The position numbers and the translations under genes are program-made. Shown piece by piece: positions 1-7,874 of a stretch of DNA of 64,000 bases (its first letter is position 1; every line of letters starts with the position of its first letter). Under the pieces are notes generated by a model. It had not been told where the DNA came from and made no database searches. It saw nothing but the letters and a program-made list of their open reading frames with translations. Source of the DNA: an uncultured bacterium (GTDB lineage Bacteria; Planctomycetota; Phycisphaerae; Phycisphaerales; SM1A02); assembly GCA_903919715.1 (NCBI GenBank), contig CAIXJC010000013.1, forward strand, positions 27,984-91,983. Reading direction: 5' to 3'.

Positions 1-914
1 GCGTGGCGCAATACCTCGTCTTTAATAGTGCATTTGTTGCAGCCCTCTATTCGGTACTCGAATTTGGTGAGAGGTTGGGGGATCTCGCATCGCTGCGATC
101 GATCTTGCAGCGCATCGCTCCAATCTTGCACGCGCCATCAGAACGAACGGCAGATCGTGAGCAGCCTGGCGTCCTCTCTGGACGAATTGATATCGACGAT
201 GTGCGATTTTCATATCCAGGAAGTGCAAACGAAGTTCTCTCGGGAGTCACAATGCATATCGCTGCGGGCGAGAGCGTTGCGATTGTCGGTGCGTCGGGCA
301 GTGGCAAATCAACATTAACGCAGTTGATCTTGGGGATGCGACAGCCAAGTCTGGGCGAAATCAATTTTGATGGCAAAGCACTTCGACGATTGGATGTTGT
401 CTCCGTTCGTCGACAAATTGGCGCAGTCATCCAAAACACGCGCGTGATTCCTGGCAGCATCTTGGACAACATTGTTGGGAGCACGCTCTTCACTGTGAAA
501 GATGCGCAGTCGGCGATCGATGCTGCAGGATTTGGGGAAGAAGTGGGGCAAATGCCGATGGGCGTTCATACCTATGTCACCGATCAAACGCTTTCGGGCG
601 GACAGGTGCAAAAGTTGATGATCGCCCGCGCGCTCGTGACTCGCCCTCGCATTCTGATTTTCGATGAGGCAACGAGCGCGCTCGACGAGATATCACAGGC
701 TCGAATTGTTCGCAGTCTCGAGGGATTGAAGACGACGCGAATTGTCGTGGCTCATCGCCTCAGCACGATCCGAATGGTCGACAGGATTTATGTGATGGCA
801 GCGGGGCGTGTTGTGCAGTCCGGCACATTCGCTGAACTCATCGCAGTTGATGGGCCTTTTCAGGAGATGGCTCGTCGTCAGATGATCGACGCAGAGGACG
901 AATCTCAGATTTAG
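1..914 (+). CDS. NHLM-type bacteriocin/RiPP export ABC transporter, C-terminal part
   Basis: The 5' end lies outside the window; the frame is open from base 3. The visible ~303 residues hold the end of the membrane domain and a complete ATPase: Walker A GASGSGKST (about residue 96), signature LSGGQ (about 198), Walker B ILIFDEATSALDE and H-loop VVAHRLSTI. The pre-ATPase text (YLVFNSAF, then LSGRIDIDDVRFSY) and the MPMGVHTYV stretch before the signature match ATPases of NHLM bacteriocin systems, which cleave and export peptides with double-glycine leaders. The family match is from memory of these motifs. The leader-like peptide gene at 1085-1243 on the other strand supports the role. Upstream partners (HlyD-like protein, peptidase-ABC) would lie before the window. 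Confidence 0.88.
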   Translation, partial: VAQYLVFNSAFVAALYSVLEFGERLGDLASLRSILQRIAPILHAPSERTADREQPGVLSGRIDIDDVRFSYPGSANEVLSGVTMHIAAGESVAIVGASGSGKSTLTQLILGMRQPSLGEINFDGKALRRLDVVSVRRQIGAVIQNTRVIPGSILDNIVGSTLFTVKDAQSAIDAAGFGEEVGQMPMGVHTYVTDQTLSGGQVQKLMIARALVTRPRILIFDEATSALDEISQARIVRSLEGLKTTRIVVAHRLSTIRMVDRIYVMAAGRVVQSGTFAELIAVDGPFQEMARRQMIDAEDESQI

Positions 915-977
915 CGATGCGGTGATTTGGCGGTCACCATATTTCAGACGGGGCTGAAGCGCATGAAGGTCGAGCGC

Positions 978-1088
978 ATGACTACAAAAAAGAAGTCAGC
1001 GATCGTTCGGAGCAGGAACGGTCGCTGGCTACAGGGTTTTCAATTACCCAACGCGGTCGAGCGTCTGGCGCAGACAACGCTGATTTAG
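978..1088 (+). CDS. possible 36-residue basic mini-protein
   Basis: An ATG at 978 follows a GAAGG Shine-Dalgarno-like stretch with eight bases spacing and opens 36 codons (begins MTTKKKSAIVRSRNGRW) ending in TAG at 1088. It lies between the export ABC gene and the leader peptide gene, and its last 4 bases overlap the end of the opposite-strand peptide gene. It is rich in Lys/Arg and has no leader motif that I can see. It could be chance; an upstream in-frame ATG at 963 is an alternative start. Confidence 0.22.
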   Translation: MTTKKKSAIVRSRNGRWLQGFQLPNAVERLAQTTLI

Positions 1089-1243
1089 CGCTTCGGCGTC
1101 CGTGATTGTCGTGCGTGGCTTGAGTTGCGTGCGACACGGCTTGCGCCGCCTCCGCTCGCCTTCGCAAGATCCGCATCGGACAACTTCACAGACTTCGTAT
1201 TGGTCTTTGGCGTCTTGGACGTATTCGCTGGCTTTGGTGACAT
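1085..1243 (-). CDS. double-glycine leader RiPP/bacteriocin-like precursor peptide
   Basis: A 52-residue peptide starting at the ATG at 1243, preceded on the minus strand by a purine-rich GAAGGGA ribosome site. Residues about 20-33 read KLSDADLAKASGGG, the classic pattern of bacteriocin-type leaders (L-S-D-x-[DE]-L-x-x-[AV]-x-G-G). Cleavage after the first GG would leave a strongly cationic 20-residue core with five Arg, one Lys, one His, several Ser/Thr and no Cys, so not a lanthipeptide. It sits 171 bases from the end of an NHLM-type export ABC gene, on the opposite strand. The leader and context are visible; the product's activity and any modification are inference. No modifying enzyme is seen on this side of the cluster. 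Confidence 0.72.
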   Translation of the reverse strand: MSPKPANTSKTPKTNTKSVKLSDADLAKASGGGASRVARNSSHARQSRTPKR

Positions 1244-1353
1244 TGAAATTCCCTTCGTTTCGCTGATGGCTTTTGGTCTACGCAACCGCAAGTCACAGAC
1301 ATGAATACCTTACGATACATTTTTGGTCTGGCAAGCGACGAGGCATATTTCTA

Positions 1354-2397
1354 ATGAAAAAAACATTGGCATCGAAGAAGTTTGTGGTGGCCGTGGTTGG
1401 AGCGACAGGAGCCGTGGGAGCGGAATTTATTGATTTGCTTGGGCTCAATGGGATTTCTGCGGATCGTGTTCGATTATTTGCAAGCGAGCGTTCTGTTGGG
1501 AAGGCGATACTTGTTGGTGGGCAGCCAGTCATGGTCGAATCGCTCAAGCCCGATTGCTTTCGAGGGATCGGCATTGTTTTTTTCTCGGCTGGGAAAGGAA
1601 TTGCCAAAGCATGGGCGCCGCAAGCGATTGAGGCAGGGGCGTGGGTAGTCGACAATTCGAGCGCGTTTCGCATGGAGAGCGCTGTGCCGCTCATCATTCC
1701 AGAAGTGAATCCAGACGCACTCGATCAATGCAAAGGACCGTCCATTGTGGCTGTGCCGAATTGCTCAACGATCGTTGCGCTTGTCGCGGCGACGCCGCTG
1801 CACCGAGTGGCGAAGGTTCGTCGCATGACCGTGGCGACATATCAAGCCGCAAGTGGCGCAGGTGCTGCCGCGATGCGCGAACTCGAATCGCAGGCGCAGG
1901 CATTTGTCGAGAAGAGCCCGATGCGCACGGAAATTTTCGGGAGGCAATACCTCTTCAATTGTTTCAGCCATAACAGCGCGATCGGACCAGAGGGATATAA
2001 CGAAGAGGAGTCCAAGCTTCTCTATGAGACGCGAAAGATTTGGTCCGATGCATCCGTGCGGATCACGGCGACATGCATTCGTGTTCCCGTGCTGCGAGCG
2101 CACTGCGAAGCGATTGGGTTGGAGTTTGAGACGCCGCTTTCCCAAGCGCGCGCACGAGAAATCCTCGGGGCCGCTGAAGGGTTGGAAGTGGTCGATGATC
2201 GAATCAACAATCGCTTCCCAGAACCGCTGCACGCCGCAGGGCGAGACCCCGTCCTCGTCGGCAGAATTCGTGCGGATTGGAGCCTTCCTCCAGGAATGGG
2301 AATCCAAATGTTTGTCGCTGGAGATCAGATTCGAATCGGTGCGGCGTTGACTGGGTGGCGCATTGCGGAACTGATCGCGGCGCGGATGACGCATTGA
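1354..2397 (+). CDS. asd: aspartate-semialdehyde dehydrogenase
   Basis: Reduces aspartyl phosphate to aspartate semialdehyde with NADPH, the branch point to lysine/diaminopimelate, threonine and methionine. The 347-residue length from the ATG at 1354 fits the family. The N-terminal nucleotide-binding motif VVGATGAVG is clear, the catalytic cysteine is Cys137 in VPNCSTI, and the substrate-binding segment RVPVLRAHCEAI is present. An in-frame GTG at 1273 would add a non-conserved 27-residue extension and was not chosen. It is a stand-alone gene, divergent from the leader peptide gene and convergent with trpC; an 11 bp tandem repeat lies between the two stop codons. Confidence 0.93.
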   Translation: MKKTLASKKFVVAVVGATGAVGAEFIDLLGLNGISADRVRLFASERSVGKAILVGGQPVMVESLKPDCFRGIGIVFFSAGKGIAKAWAPQAIEAGAWVVDNSSAFRMESAVPLIIPEVNPDALDQCKGPSIVAVPNCSTIVALVAATPLHRVAKVRRMTVATYQAASGAGAAAMRELESQAQAFVEKSPMRTEIFGRQYLFNCFSHNSAIGPEGYNEEESKLLYETRKIWSDASVRITATCIRVPVLRAHCEAIGLEFETPLSQARAREILGAAEGLEVVDDRINNRFPEPLHAAGRDPVLVGRIRADWSLPPGMGIQMFVAGDQIRIGAALTGWRIAELIAARMTH

Positions 2398-2433
2398 GAT
2401 TCAATCTGCGCCGCCGCCGCATCGCCGCCCCAC

Positions 2434-2463
2434 CTTCGTCACTGCTTCGTCACTGCTTCGTCA
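2434..2463. repeat. 11 bp tandem repeat (2.7 copies) ending at the trpC stop codon
   Basis: The unit CTTCGTCACTG occurs at 2434-2444 and 2445-2455 and partly at 2456-2463. Read on the minus strand, the array starts exactly at the TGA stop of trpC and each unit carries a new in-register TGA. It fills most of the 63 bases between asd and trpC. Confidence 0.85.
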
Positions 2464-3279
2464 TTTGGACGGCAATCGCAATAACTGCCGAACTGCTTGG
2501 TCGATGTCGGGCTGACGCATCAAATGCTCTCCGACCAAGACGATGTTGATGCCATGCGCACGAAGTCGCAGCAGGTCTTCCGGCGAAGTGATGCCAGACT
2601 CGCTGACCAAGATCCGCGGGTCTTCAACCAGATCGGCCATTCGCAGCGAATGATTGATGTCAGTTTTCATCGTGCGCAGATTGCGATTGTTGATGCCGAG
2701 CAGGGAATAACCCGCATGCGGAAATCCGACATGGTTGAGGACTCGGCAGAGATTTTCTGCGTCGTGGACTTCCAATAAAACCGTCATGCCCAATTCGACG
2801 CAGAGAATCTGAAAGTCGATAATTTCGCTTTCGCGCAGACATTCAGCGATCAGCAGAACCGCGTCGGCACCTGCGGCTCTGGATTCCCAGATTTGATACG
2901 GGTCGATTATGAAATCTTTGCGCAGGACGGGAAGCGGTATCGCGTCTCGAATCGCATGGATGTATTCCAGTTTTCCACCGAAATCCACCTCGTCGGTCAG
3001 GCATGAGATCGCAGCTGCGCCAGCGGCGTGATACTTTCGAGCGATGTCGACGGGATCGAAATCTTCGCGGATCACTCCTGCCGAGGGACTCTTGTATTTG
3101 ACTTCCGCAATCAAGCGCGTTCGAGTGGTGTTTCCGTGGTCGACGACGACCTGGAAAAAATTGCGCGTCCTTCCGAGTTCGGAAATCCGCTCACGGAGTT
3201 CCTCAAGTGGAACGGCGATCTTGGCAGCAGCAACTTCTTTACGTTTGCGCCGCACGATTGTCTTGAGTATGTCTGGCAT
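2461..3279 (-). CDS. trpC: indole-3-glycerol phosphate synthase
   Basis: Converts CdRP to indole-3-glycerol phosphate in tryptophan biosynthesis; a single TIM-barrel domain of 272 residues, the usual length. Seen motifs are LIAEVKYKSPSAG (phosphate and catalytic Lys region), LRKDFIID with the catalytic Lys, ADAVLLIAE, LLGINNRNL and VSESGI. The start at 3279 gives the conserved MPDILKTIVRRKRKEV N-terminus; longer in-frame starts exist but run back through the neighbouring gene. It is not next to other trp genes. Its 5' end overlaps that of the divergent CPBP protease gene if that gene starts at 3269, so promoter elements must lie inside coding sequence. Confidence 0.93.
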   Translation of the reverse strand: MPDILKTIVRRKRKEVAAAKIAVPLEELRERISELGRTRNFFQVVVDHGNTTRTRLIAEVKYKSPSAGVIREDFDPVDIARKYHAAGAAAISCLTDEVDFGGKLEYIHAIRDAIPLPVLRKDFIIDPYQIWESRAAGADAVLLIAECLRESEIIDFQILCVELGMTVLLEVHDAENLCRVLNHVGFPHAGYSLLGINNRNLRTMKTDINHSLRMADLVEDPRILVSESGITSPEDLLRLRAHGINIVLVGEHLMRQPDIDQAVRQLLRLPSK

Positions 3280-4219
3280 AGTCACACTTGGGATTCTGGC
3301 GACAGAGAGTAGATCGGAAGTGGGCGATCCGTTGCCCGTTGAGCCATCGTCGAATTGGCCGATCATCTCCCTGGGTTTAGGAGCGGTGATCATCGCGATC
3401 GTGATCGGTACTGCGGCGATGCGCTTAAAAAATGCGCCTCGAAATGCCTGGGCGTTGACTGCCGGCGGATCGTTCCTGCTCTTTGTTGGACTTTCACTCT
3501 TTGGATCAGTTGGTGGCACGATGATGGCGCGACTGTTGAGCGTGCCACAGGGTGATGAATCAATGAAGGGGAAAGTGATCGTTGCGGCTGGCGCTTTTCT
3601 GACACAGTTGGCCATCTTGCTCATGTTCAGACGGACTCCGAGGGGGGGAAGTCGGACGCTTGTGGCGTCAGCAGTCGAAGCGCTCGGTACTTCTCAGTTT
3701 GCGCCCGCAAATGCTTTTCTGCCAGCGTGGGGGATTCAGCGTGCGATTTGGTTCGGCGCACTTGTGCTTGGAATCGCATGGTTTCCACTTCAAGCTGTGG
3801 GAAGCGCCGTTGCATCGATACAGTTCTACTTCGGAGGACTCGAGCCACCATCGGAGGGTCATTCGACGTTTGAACTTCTGCGCAATTCGCATGACATGCT
3901 GCTCAATGGAGCGATGGTCGTCATCGTGATCATCTGTGCGCCAATCACCGAGGAATTTACATTTCGTGGTGCGATGCAAATGGGCATTCGCTCTTCAGGC
4001 ATTCGGGCGTGGTGGGCGATCGTGGCGACGAGTGCGCTCTTCGCTGCAATTCACATCCCAGTGCTCGCCGAGGGCGCATTGGCGTCGGGACTTGCGACGC
4101 TCTTTATGCTTGCAGTCATTCTTGGATGGCTCATGGAACGGACAGGACGAATTGCTGCGCCGATTGCGGCGCACGCGCTCTTCAATCTTGCCAACTTGTG
4201 TTTGTTCTGGTTCGCTTGA
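3269..4219 (+). CDS. CPBP-family intramembrane metalloprotease
   Basis: A membrane protein of about 316 residues with several hydrophobic helices and the three CPBP (Abi/CAAX-like) motifs: EE at 228-229 with Arg233 (EEFTFRG), FAAIHIP with His262, and AHALFNL near the C-terminus. Family members are glutamate-type intramembrane proteases that process prenylated proteins, bacteriocins or regulatory factors; the substrate here is unknown. The ATG at 3269 overlaps the divergent trpC start by 11 bases. A GTG at 3320, just before the first clear membrane helix, is an equally credible start and would leave a 40-base gap. Confidence 0.85.
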   Translation: MSGIVTLGILATESRSEVGDPLPVEPSSNWPIISLGLGAVIIAIVIGTAAMRLKNAPRNAWALTAGGSFLLFVGLSLFGSVGGTMMARLLSVPQGDESMKGKVIVAAGAFLTQLAILLMFRRTPRGGSRTLVASAVEALGTSQFAPANAFLPAWGIQRAIWFGALVLGIAWFPLQAVGSAVASIQFYFGGLEPPSEGHSTFELLRNSHDMLLNGAMVVIVIICAPITEEFTFRGAMQMGIRSSGIRAWWAIVATSALFAAIHIPVLAEGALASGLATLFMLAVILGWLMERTGRIAAPIAAHALFNLANLCLFWFA

Positions 4220-4261
4220 CGGCGGCGAAATGATGGAGAGTTTCGTACGATCATCAATCGA

Positions 4262-5365
4262 ATGACTCCCTCGCCCCAGTCGAAATCTCAACCCGCATCT
4301 CTGCCTTCGTCGAAGCCGCGCATTTTGACGGGCGACACGCCGACGGGAACGTTGCATTTGGGGCACTGGGTGGGAAGTGTGAAGCGGCGGGTCGAATTGC
4401 AGACCACGCATGAGTGCTATTTCTTGATCGCCAATATGCATGCATTCACAACGCGGGCTGAGCATGCTGCGGATATTCGCCGCGATTCAATCGAAATTGT
4501 TCGGGACTATTTGGCAATGGGAATCGATCCCAAGTTGTCGGCGATTTTTCTTCAGAGTGAAGTCCCAGCGATCGCAGAATTGACGTTTCTCTTTGCAATG
4601 CTGCTGCCGTTCAACCGCGTGATGCGCAATCCCACGCTGAAGGACGAGATCAAGATTAAGAATCTTGGAGAGACATATTCGTTTGGGTTCCCCTTGTATG
4701 CGGTTGGACAGACTGCAGACATTCTTGCTTTTCGCCCTACCGGCGTGCCGGTTGGCGAGGATCAAGTGCCGCACTTGGAAATGACGCGCGAAGTTGCACG
4801 TCGATTCAATCAGATTTTCTGCGGTGTCTCCGAACATGCGGAAGACGCAGATCACGAAAAGCTCGGCGGAACTTTTCCGATCCCTCACGCGGATGTTGGA
4901 GCGGTGGGGCGTCTGATGGGTATCGACGGCGTGAACAAGATGAGTAAGAGTCTCGGCAATGCGATCTTCATCGCTGATCCGCCCAAAGAAGTGCAGAAGA
5001 AAGTCGGAAAGATTTTTACGGGGCGAAAGACACTCACGGAGCCGGGCGATATCAATAATTCGCTCTTTCAATATGTCGATGCGTTCATTCTTGATCCTGC
5101 GCGAGTCGCAGAATTGAAGGATCGTTATGCCCGTGGCGACAATCTCGGCGATGGGCATGTGAAGCAGGAAGTTGCCGACGCGCTCAATCAATTGCTTGAG
5201 CCAATGCGCGAGCGTCGTCGCCCATATGAAGGAAACGACGATGCAATCATTGACATTCTTCGAGATGGATGCGTGCGTGCCAACCGTGTTGCCGAAGAGA
5301 CGTTGGCGATGGTCAAAGACGCGGCGAAGCTTTCCTATTTTCCACGTCGTCTGACACTAGGTTGA
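4262..5365 (+). CDS. trpS: tryptophanyl-tRNA synthetase
   Basis: Charges tRNA-Trp; class I synthetase of 367 residues. The HIGH-type signature is GDTPTGTLHLGHW (residues 24-36) and the KMSKS loop is exact at 226-230. The N-terminus carries a ~20-residue Ser/Pro-rich lead before the Rossmann fold. The last 31 bases overlap the 3' end of the convergent recombinase gene. A 42-base gap separates it from the CPBP protease upstream, so the two may be co-transcribed. Confidence 0.94.
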   Translation: MTPSPQSKSQPASLPSSKPRILTGDTPTGTLHLGHWVGSVKRRVELQTTHECYFLIANMHAFTTRAEHAADIRRDSIEIVRDYLAMGIDPKLSAIFLQSEVPAIAELTFLFAMLLPFNRVMRNPTLKDEIKIKNLGETYSFGFPLYAVGQTADILAFRPTGVPVGEDQVPHLEMTREVARRFNQIFCGVSEHAEDADHEKLGGTFPIPHADVGAVGRLMGIDGVNKMSKSLGNAIFIADPPKEVQKKVGKIFTGRKTLTEPGDINNSLFQYVDAFILDPARVAELKDRYARGDNLGDGHVKQEVADALNQLLEPMRERRRPYEGNDDAIIDILRDGCVRANRVAEETLAMVKDAAKLSYFPRRLTLG

Positions 5366-6393
5366 GGCGGTTTTGCTTTCTCCCCTTGGTTGCGGGCATT
5401 TTTCGACTCTTTGAGGTCGATTTTTGCCCGCAAGAGGGCGGTCCCAGAAGAATCACTCGCAACTTTGCGCATCTTCATTTCTCGTGGATGGCAATTGGCA
5501 ATGACTTCCTTCAGGTGGTCTCGAGTGACATGCGTGTAAATCTGAGTGGTCGTAATGCTGGAATGCCCAAGCAATTCTTGAACGACGCGCAAGTCCGCAC
5601 CACCATTGACGAGGTGCGTTGCGAACGAATGTCGAAGTGTGTGCGGATGAACATCGCCGAGCCCAGCCAGCGCTGCATTTTTCTTGACTAACTGCCAGAT
5701 CGCGACGCGGTCGAGTGGGCGACCTGAAAACGAAAGAAGCAATCGAAATGCATCGCGGCCTGCGCTCACCGCCGCCAACGATGGTCGACACTCTGCGAGA
5801 TACTTCATCGTCCAATGGATCGCAGGCACGCCGATCGGCACGATGCGCTGTTTGCCGCCTTTTCCCGTCACGGCAAGCGAACCGATCGTTTCGTGAAAGT
5901 CATTGATCTTGATTGTGCAGACTTCGCTTGCGCGTAAGCCGCCGCCATAAAGCAGCTCGAGCATCGCGCGATCTCTCAGCCATAATTTTCCTTGCGCTGG
6001 CGATGGAAATTCGACGAGCGCTTTCATCTGCTTTGCGGTCATCGCTCCAGGCAATCGCTTCCATGCCGTGGGTCGTTCCAACAGATGAGCTGGGTCGCGT
6101 GTGATCGTGCCCATCGCACGAAGCCAGCGGAAAAAGACGCGAATTGTGGCAAGATGGCGAGTGACCGTCGTTGCTTGATATTCGCGCTCTTTGGAAAGCC
6201 AGCGAATGTGATTGGTGAGATCCGCCATCGTCGCAGTTGCGGGATCGTCCTTGCCACGGTCGTGGAGATATGTCGCCAAGAGATCCAAGTCGCGCCCATA
6301 CGCCTCAAGAGTCAGAGTCGCGAGCCCGCATTCAATCCGGCAGAAGGCCAGAAAGTCACGGTGTCTGCGGGCGGCTGCGGTAAGAACTTCCAT
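5335..6393 (-). CDS. xerD: XerC/XerD-type tyrosine recombinase
   Basis: Site-specific recombinase of 352 residues resolving chromosome dimers at dif, or acting in related integration. The N-terminal SAM-like DNA-binding domain (about 10-100) is followed by the catalytic domain with Arg154 (LRASEV), Lys178 (TGKGGKQR), His251 and Arg254 (HTLRHSFATHL), His277 (LGHSS) and nucleophile Tyr286 (IYTH). The last ~50 residues are a non-conserved basic tail, longer than in typical Xer proteins (~300 residues), encoded partly over trpS. No mobile-element features are nearby, so a housekeeping Xer is most likely; XerC versus XerD cannot be settled from one copy. The upstream small gene overlaps its start by 38 bases. 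Confidence 0.9.
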   Translation of the reverse strand: MEVLTAAARRHRDFLAFCRIECGLATLTLEAYGRDLDLLATYLHDRGKDDPATATMADLTNHIRWLSKEREYQATTVTRHLATIRVFFRWLRAMGTITRDPAHLLERPTAWKRLPGAMTAKQMKALVEFPSPAQGKLWLRDRAMLELLYGGGLRASEVCTIKINDFHETIGSLAVTGKGGKQRIVPIGVPAIHWTMKYLAECRPSLAAVSAGRDAFRLLLSFSGRPLDRVAIWQLVKKNAALAGLGDVHPHTLRHSFATHLVNGGADLRVVQELLGHSSITTTQIYTHVTRDHLKEVIANCHPREMKMRKVASDSSGTALLRAKIDLKESKNARNQGEKAKPPQPSVRRRGK

Positions 6394-6643
6394 GGACTGT
6401 TGGTTGCATCAGAGCTGGGAGGAGGTTGGATCGAAGGATGCCCTTTTGGCTCTCTCCTTGGCGGTCTCCGACGGTTTCGCGAAATCTCGCTTCCATGTTT
6501 ATTCGATGAAAAAGTGCGCACCCGTGAAACCCTCCACAGCAATACGTGAACAACTGTTCGACCTCGCCGAGCGCGAACCGTGAAGTGCAACGGTGATCGT
6601 TGAGCTCCATGTGCGGGCAGCAGCGGGGGTCGGGGTCGTTCAT
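6356..6643 (-). CDS. small Cys/His-rich conserved-looking protein upstream of xerD
   Basis: 95 residues starting MNDPDPRCCPHMELNDHRC. The arrangement CPHxxxxDxRCxxRFxLGExEQLFxYCCGGFxGCxLFHR looks like an evolved metal or disulfide pattern rather than a shadow frame; I know similar small proteins of unknown function but cannot name a family. It ends inside the recombinase gene (38-base overlap with the xerD start), which suggests translational coupling on the minus strand. No convincing ribosome site precedes the ATG at 6643. The C-terminal ~40 residues are low complexity and may be less constrained. Confidence 0.6.
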   Translation of the reverse strand: MNDPDPRCCPHMELNDHRCTSRFALGEVEQLFTYCCGGFHGCALFHRINMEARFRETVGDRQGESQKGILRSNLLPALMQPTVHGSSYRSRPQTP

Positions 6644-6757
6644 GATTGATGCATGGATATTTGGGTTGGAGCGCGGAAGTTGGGAGGATTACTCTACTGT
6701 GCCGAATCGGTTGAAACGACCATAAATCTGCACATTTGGTTCGATAGTATTCCACAT

Positions 6758-7861
6758 ATGAACACGGACCGACCAACGGTCGCCATCTCATTAGGTGACC
6801 CTTCTGGCATTGGAGCCGAGGTGACAGTCAAGGCGCTCAACGATCCAGTCGTGCGCCGCGCTGCACGGTGGGTTATTCATGGATCGAATCATTTGATGCA
6901 CGTTGCTGCGGAGCGAAGTTCGCTTCCTGTGAACTGGCTGCGGGTCGCTGTGGACAGTGAGCGGGCCCAGCATGAAATTGATGCGGACTCCATTGTTCTT
7001 GATCACGGACAAGTGCTCGGACTTTTCGATGGGCGTGAACCATCCAAGGTCGGCGGTTTAGCGAGCAAGGGTTATGTCGAAGCCGCGATCGTCGATGCGA
7101 TGCGCCCGCACGGTGATCCACGGCGGGTGGATGCAGTTGTGACAGCGCCGATTAGTAAGGAGTCATGGTCGCTCGCGGGCTATCGCTGGCCAGGGCATAC
7201 AGAATTATTCGCTTTTCGAACTCGTGCGCGCCGTCATTGCATGGCATTTTCAGCGCCAAAATTGCGAGTGGCGTTGGCGACAACGCATGTCCCGCTCATG
7301 ACCATTCGAGATTTGCTCACGATCGGCCGAGTCTTTGACCCGATCGATTTAGGGAATCGATTTTGCAAGGACATGGGAGTCGCAACGCCACGAATCGCTG
7401 TGTGCGGGCTGAATCCACATGCTGGCGAACACGGACTCTTTGGCGATGAAGAGGATCGGATCATTCGTCCTGCAATCGATATGGCTTGTAGCGCTGGCAT
7501 CGATGCGTCTGGCCCATGGGCGGCGGACACGATTTTTCGCGATGCGCTGAGTGGACGATACGACTTGGTTGTTGCGATGTATCACGATCAAGGATTGATA
7601 CCTCTCAAGATGGTCGCTTTCGATTCCGCCGTCAACGTGACGCTTGGAATCCCGATCGTTCGCACAAGCCCAGATCACGGAACTGCATTCGGAATTGCGG
7701 GCGAAGGAAAGGCAGACCCAGGAGCGATGCGTGAAGCAATGCTCTTGGCGGCGAAGTTGGCACGAGCTCCCCGATCATCGGGAGCGACTCGATCAAACGG
7801 CAATCATCCCGATGGTCCGGCGCGTGGCGAATGGTCGTCAAGCGGTCCGTGGACTGGGTGA
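6758..7861 (+). CDS. pdxA: 4-hydroxythreonine-4-phosphate dehydrogenase
   Basis: NAD-dependent oxidation of 4-phosphohydroxy-L-threonine in the DXP-dependent vitamin B6 pathway. 367 residues from the ATG at 6758, where the conserved PTVAISLGDPSGIGAEV begins. Other family motifs are GHTELF, MYHDQGLIPLK (metal-binding His) and TSPDHGTAFGIAGEG. The last ~35 residues are a Ser/Gly/Arg-rich tail beyond the family core. It ends 13 bases before the convergent L,D-transpeptidase gene. No pdxJ is seen in the window. Confidence 0.93.
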   Translation: MNTDRPTVAISLGDPSGIGAEVTVKALNDPVVRRAARWVIHGSNHLMHVAAERSSLPVNWLRVAVDSERAQHEIDADSIVLDHGQVLGLFDGREPSKVGGLASKGYVEAAIVDAMRPHGDPRRVDAVVTAPISKESWSLAGYRWPGHTELFAFRTRARRHCMAFSAPKLRVALATTHVPLMTIRDLLTIGRVFDPIDLGNRFCKDMGVATPRIAVCGLNPHAGEHGLFGDEEDRIIRPAIDMACSAGIDASGPWAADTIFRDALSGRYDLVVAMYHDQGLIPLKMVAFDSAVNVTLGIPIVRTSPDHGTAFGIAGEGKADPGAMREAMLLAAKLARAPRSSGATRSNGNHPDGPARGEWSSSGPWTG

Positions 7862-7874
7862 AATGTTTTCCTGT

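Noticed and set aside
1765..2394. 209-codon minus-strand frame inside asd
   Set aside because: Antisense to conserved asd sequence, no recognisable product.
5335..6393. Tyrosine recombinase as an integron or phage integrase
   Set aside because: No attachment sites, cassettes or phage genes are nearby; neighbours are core metabolic genes, so a chromosomal Xer is more likely.
6312..6791. 159-codon minus-strand frame over the xerD start and pdxA start
   Set aside because: It overlaps a better supported small Cys-rich gene and conserved neighbours, and its translation is low-complexity Pro/Arg/Ser.
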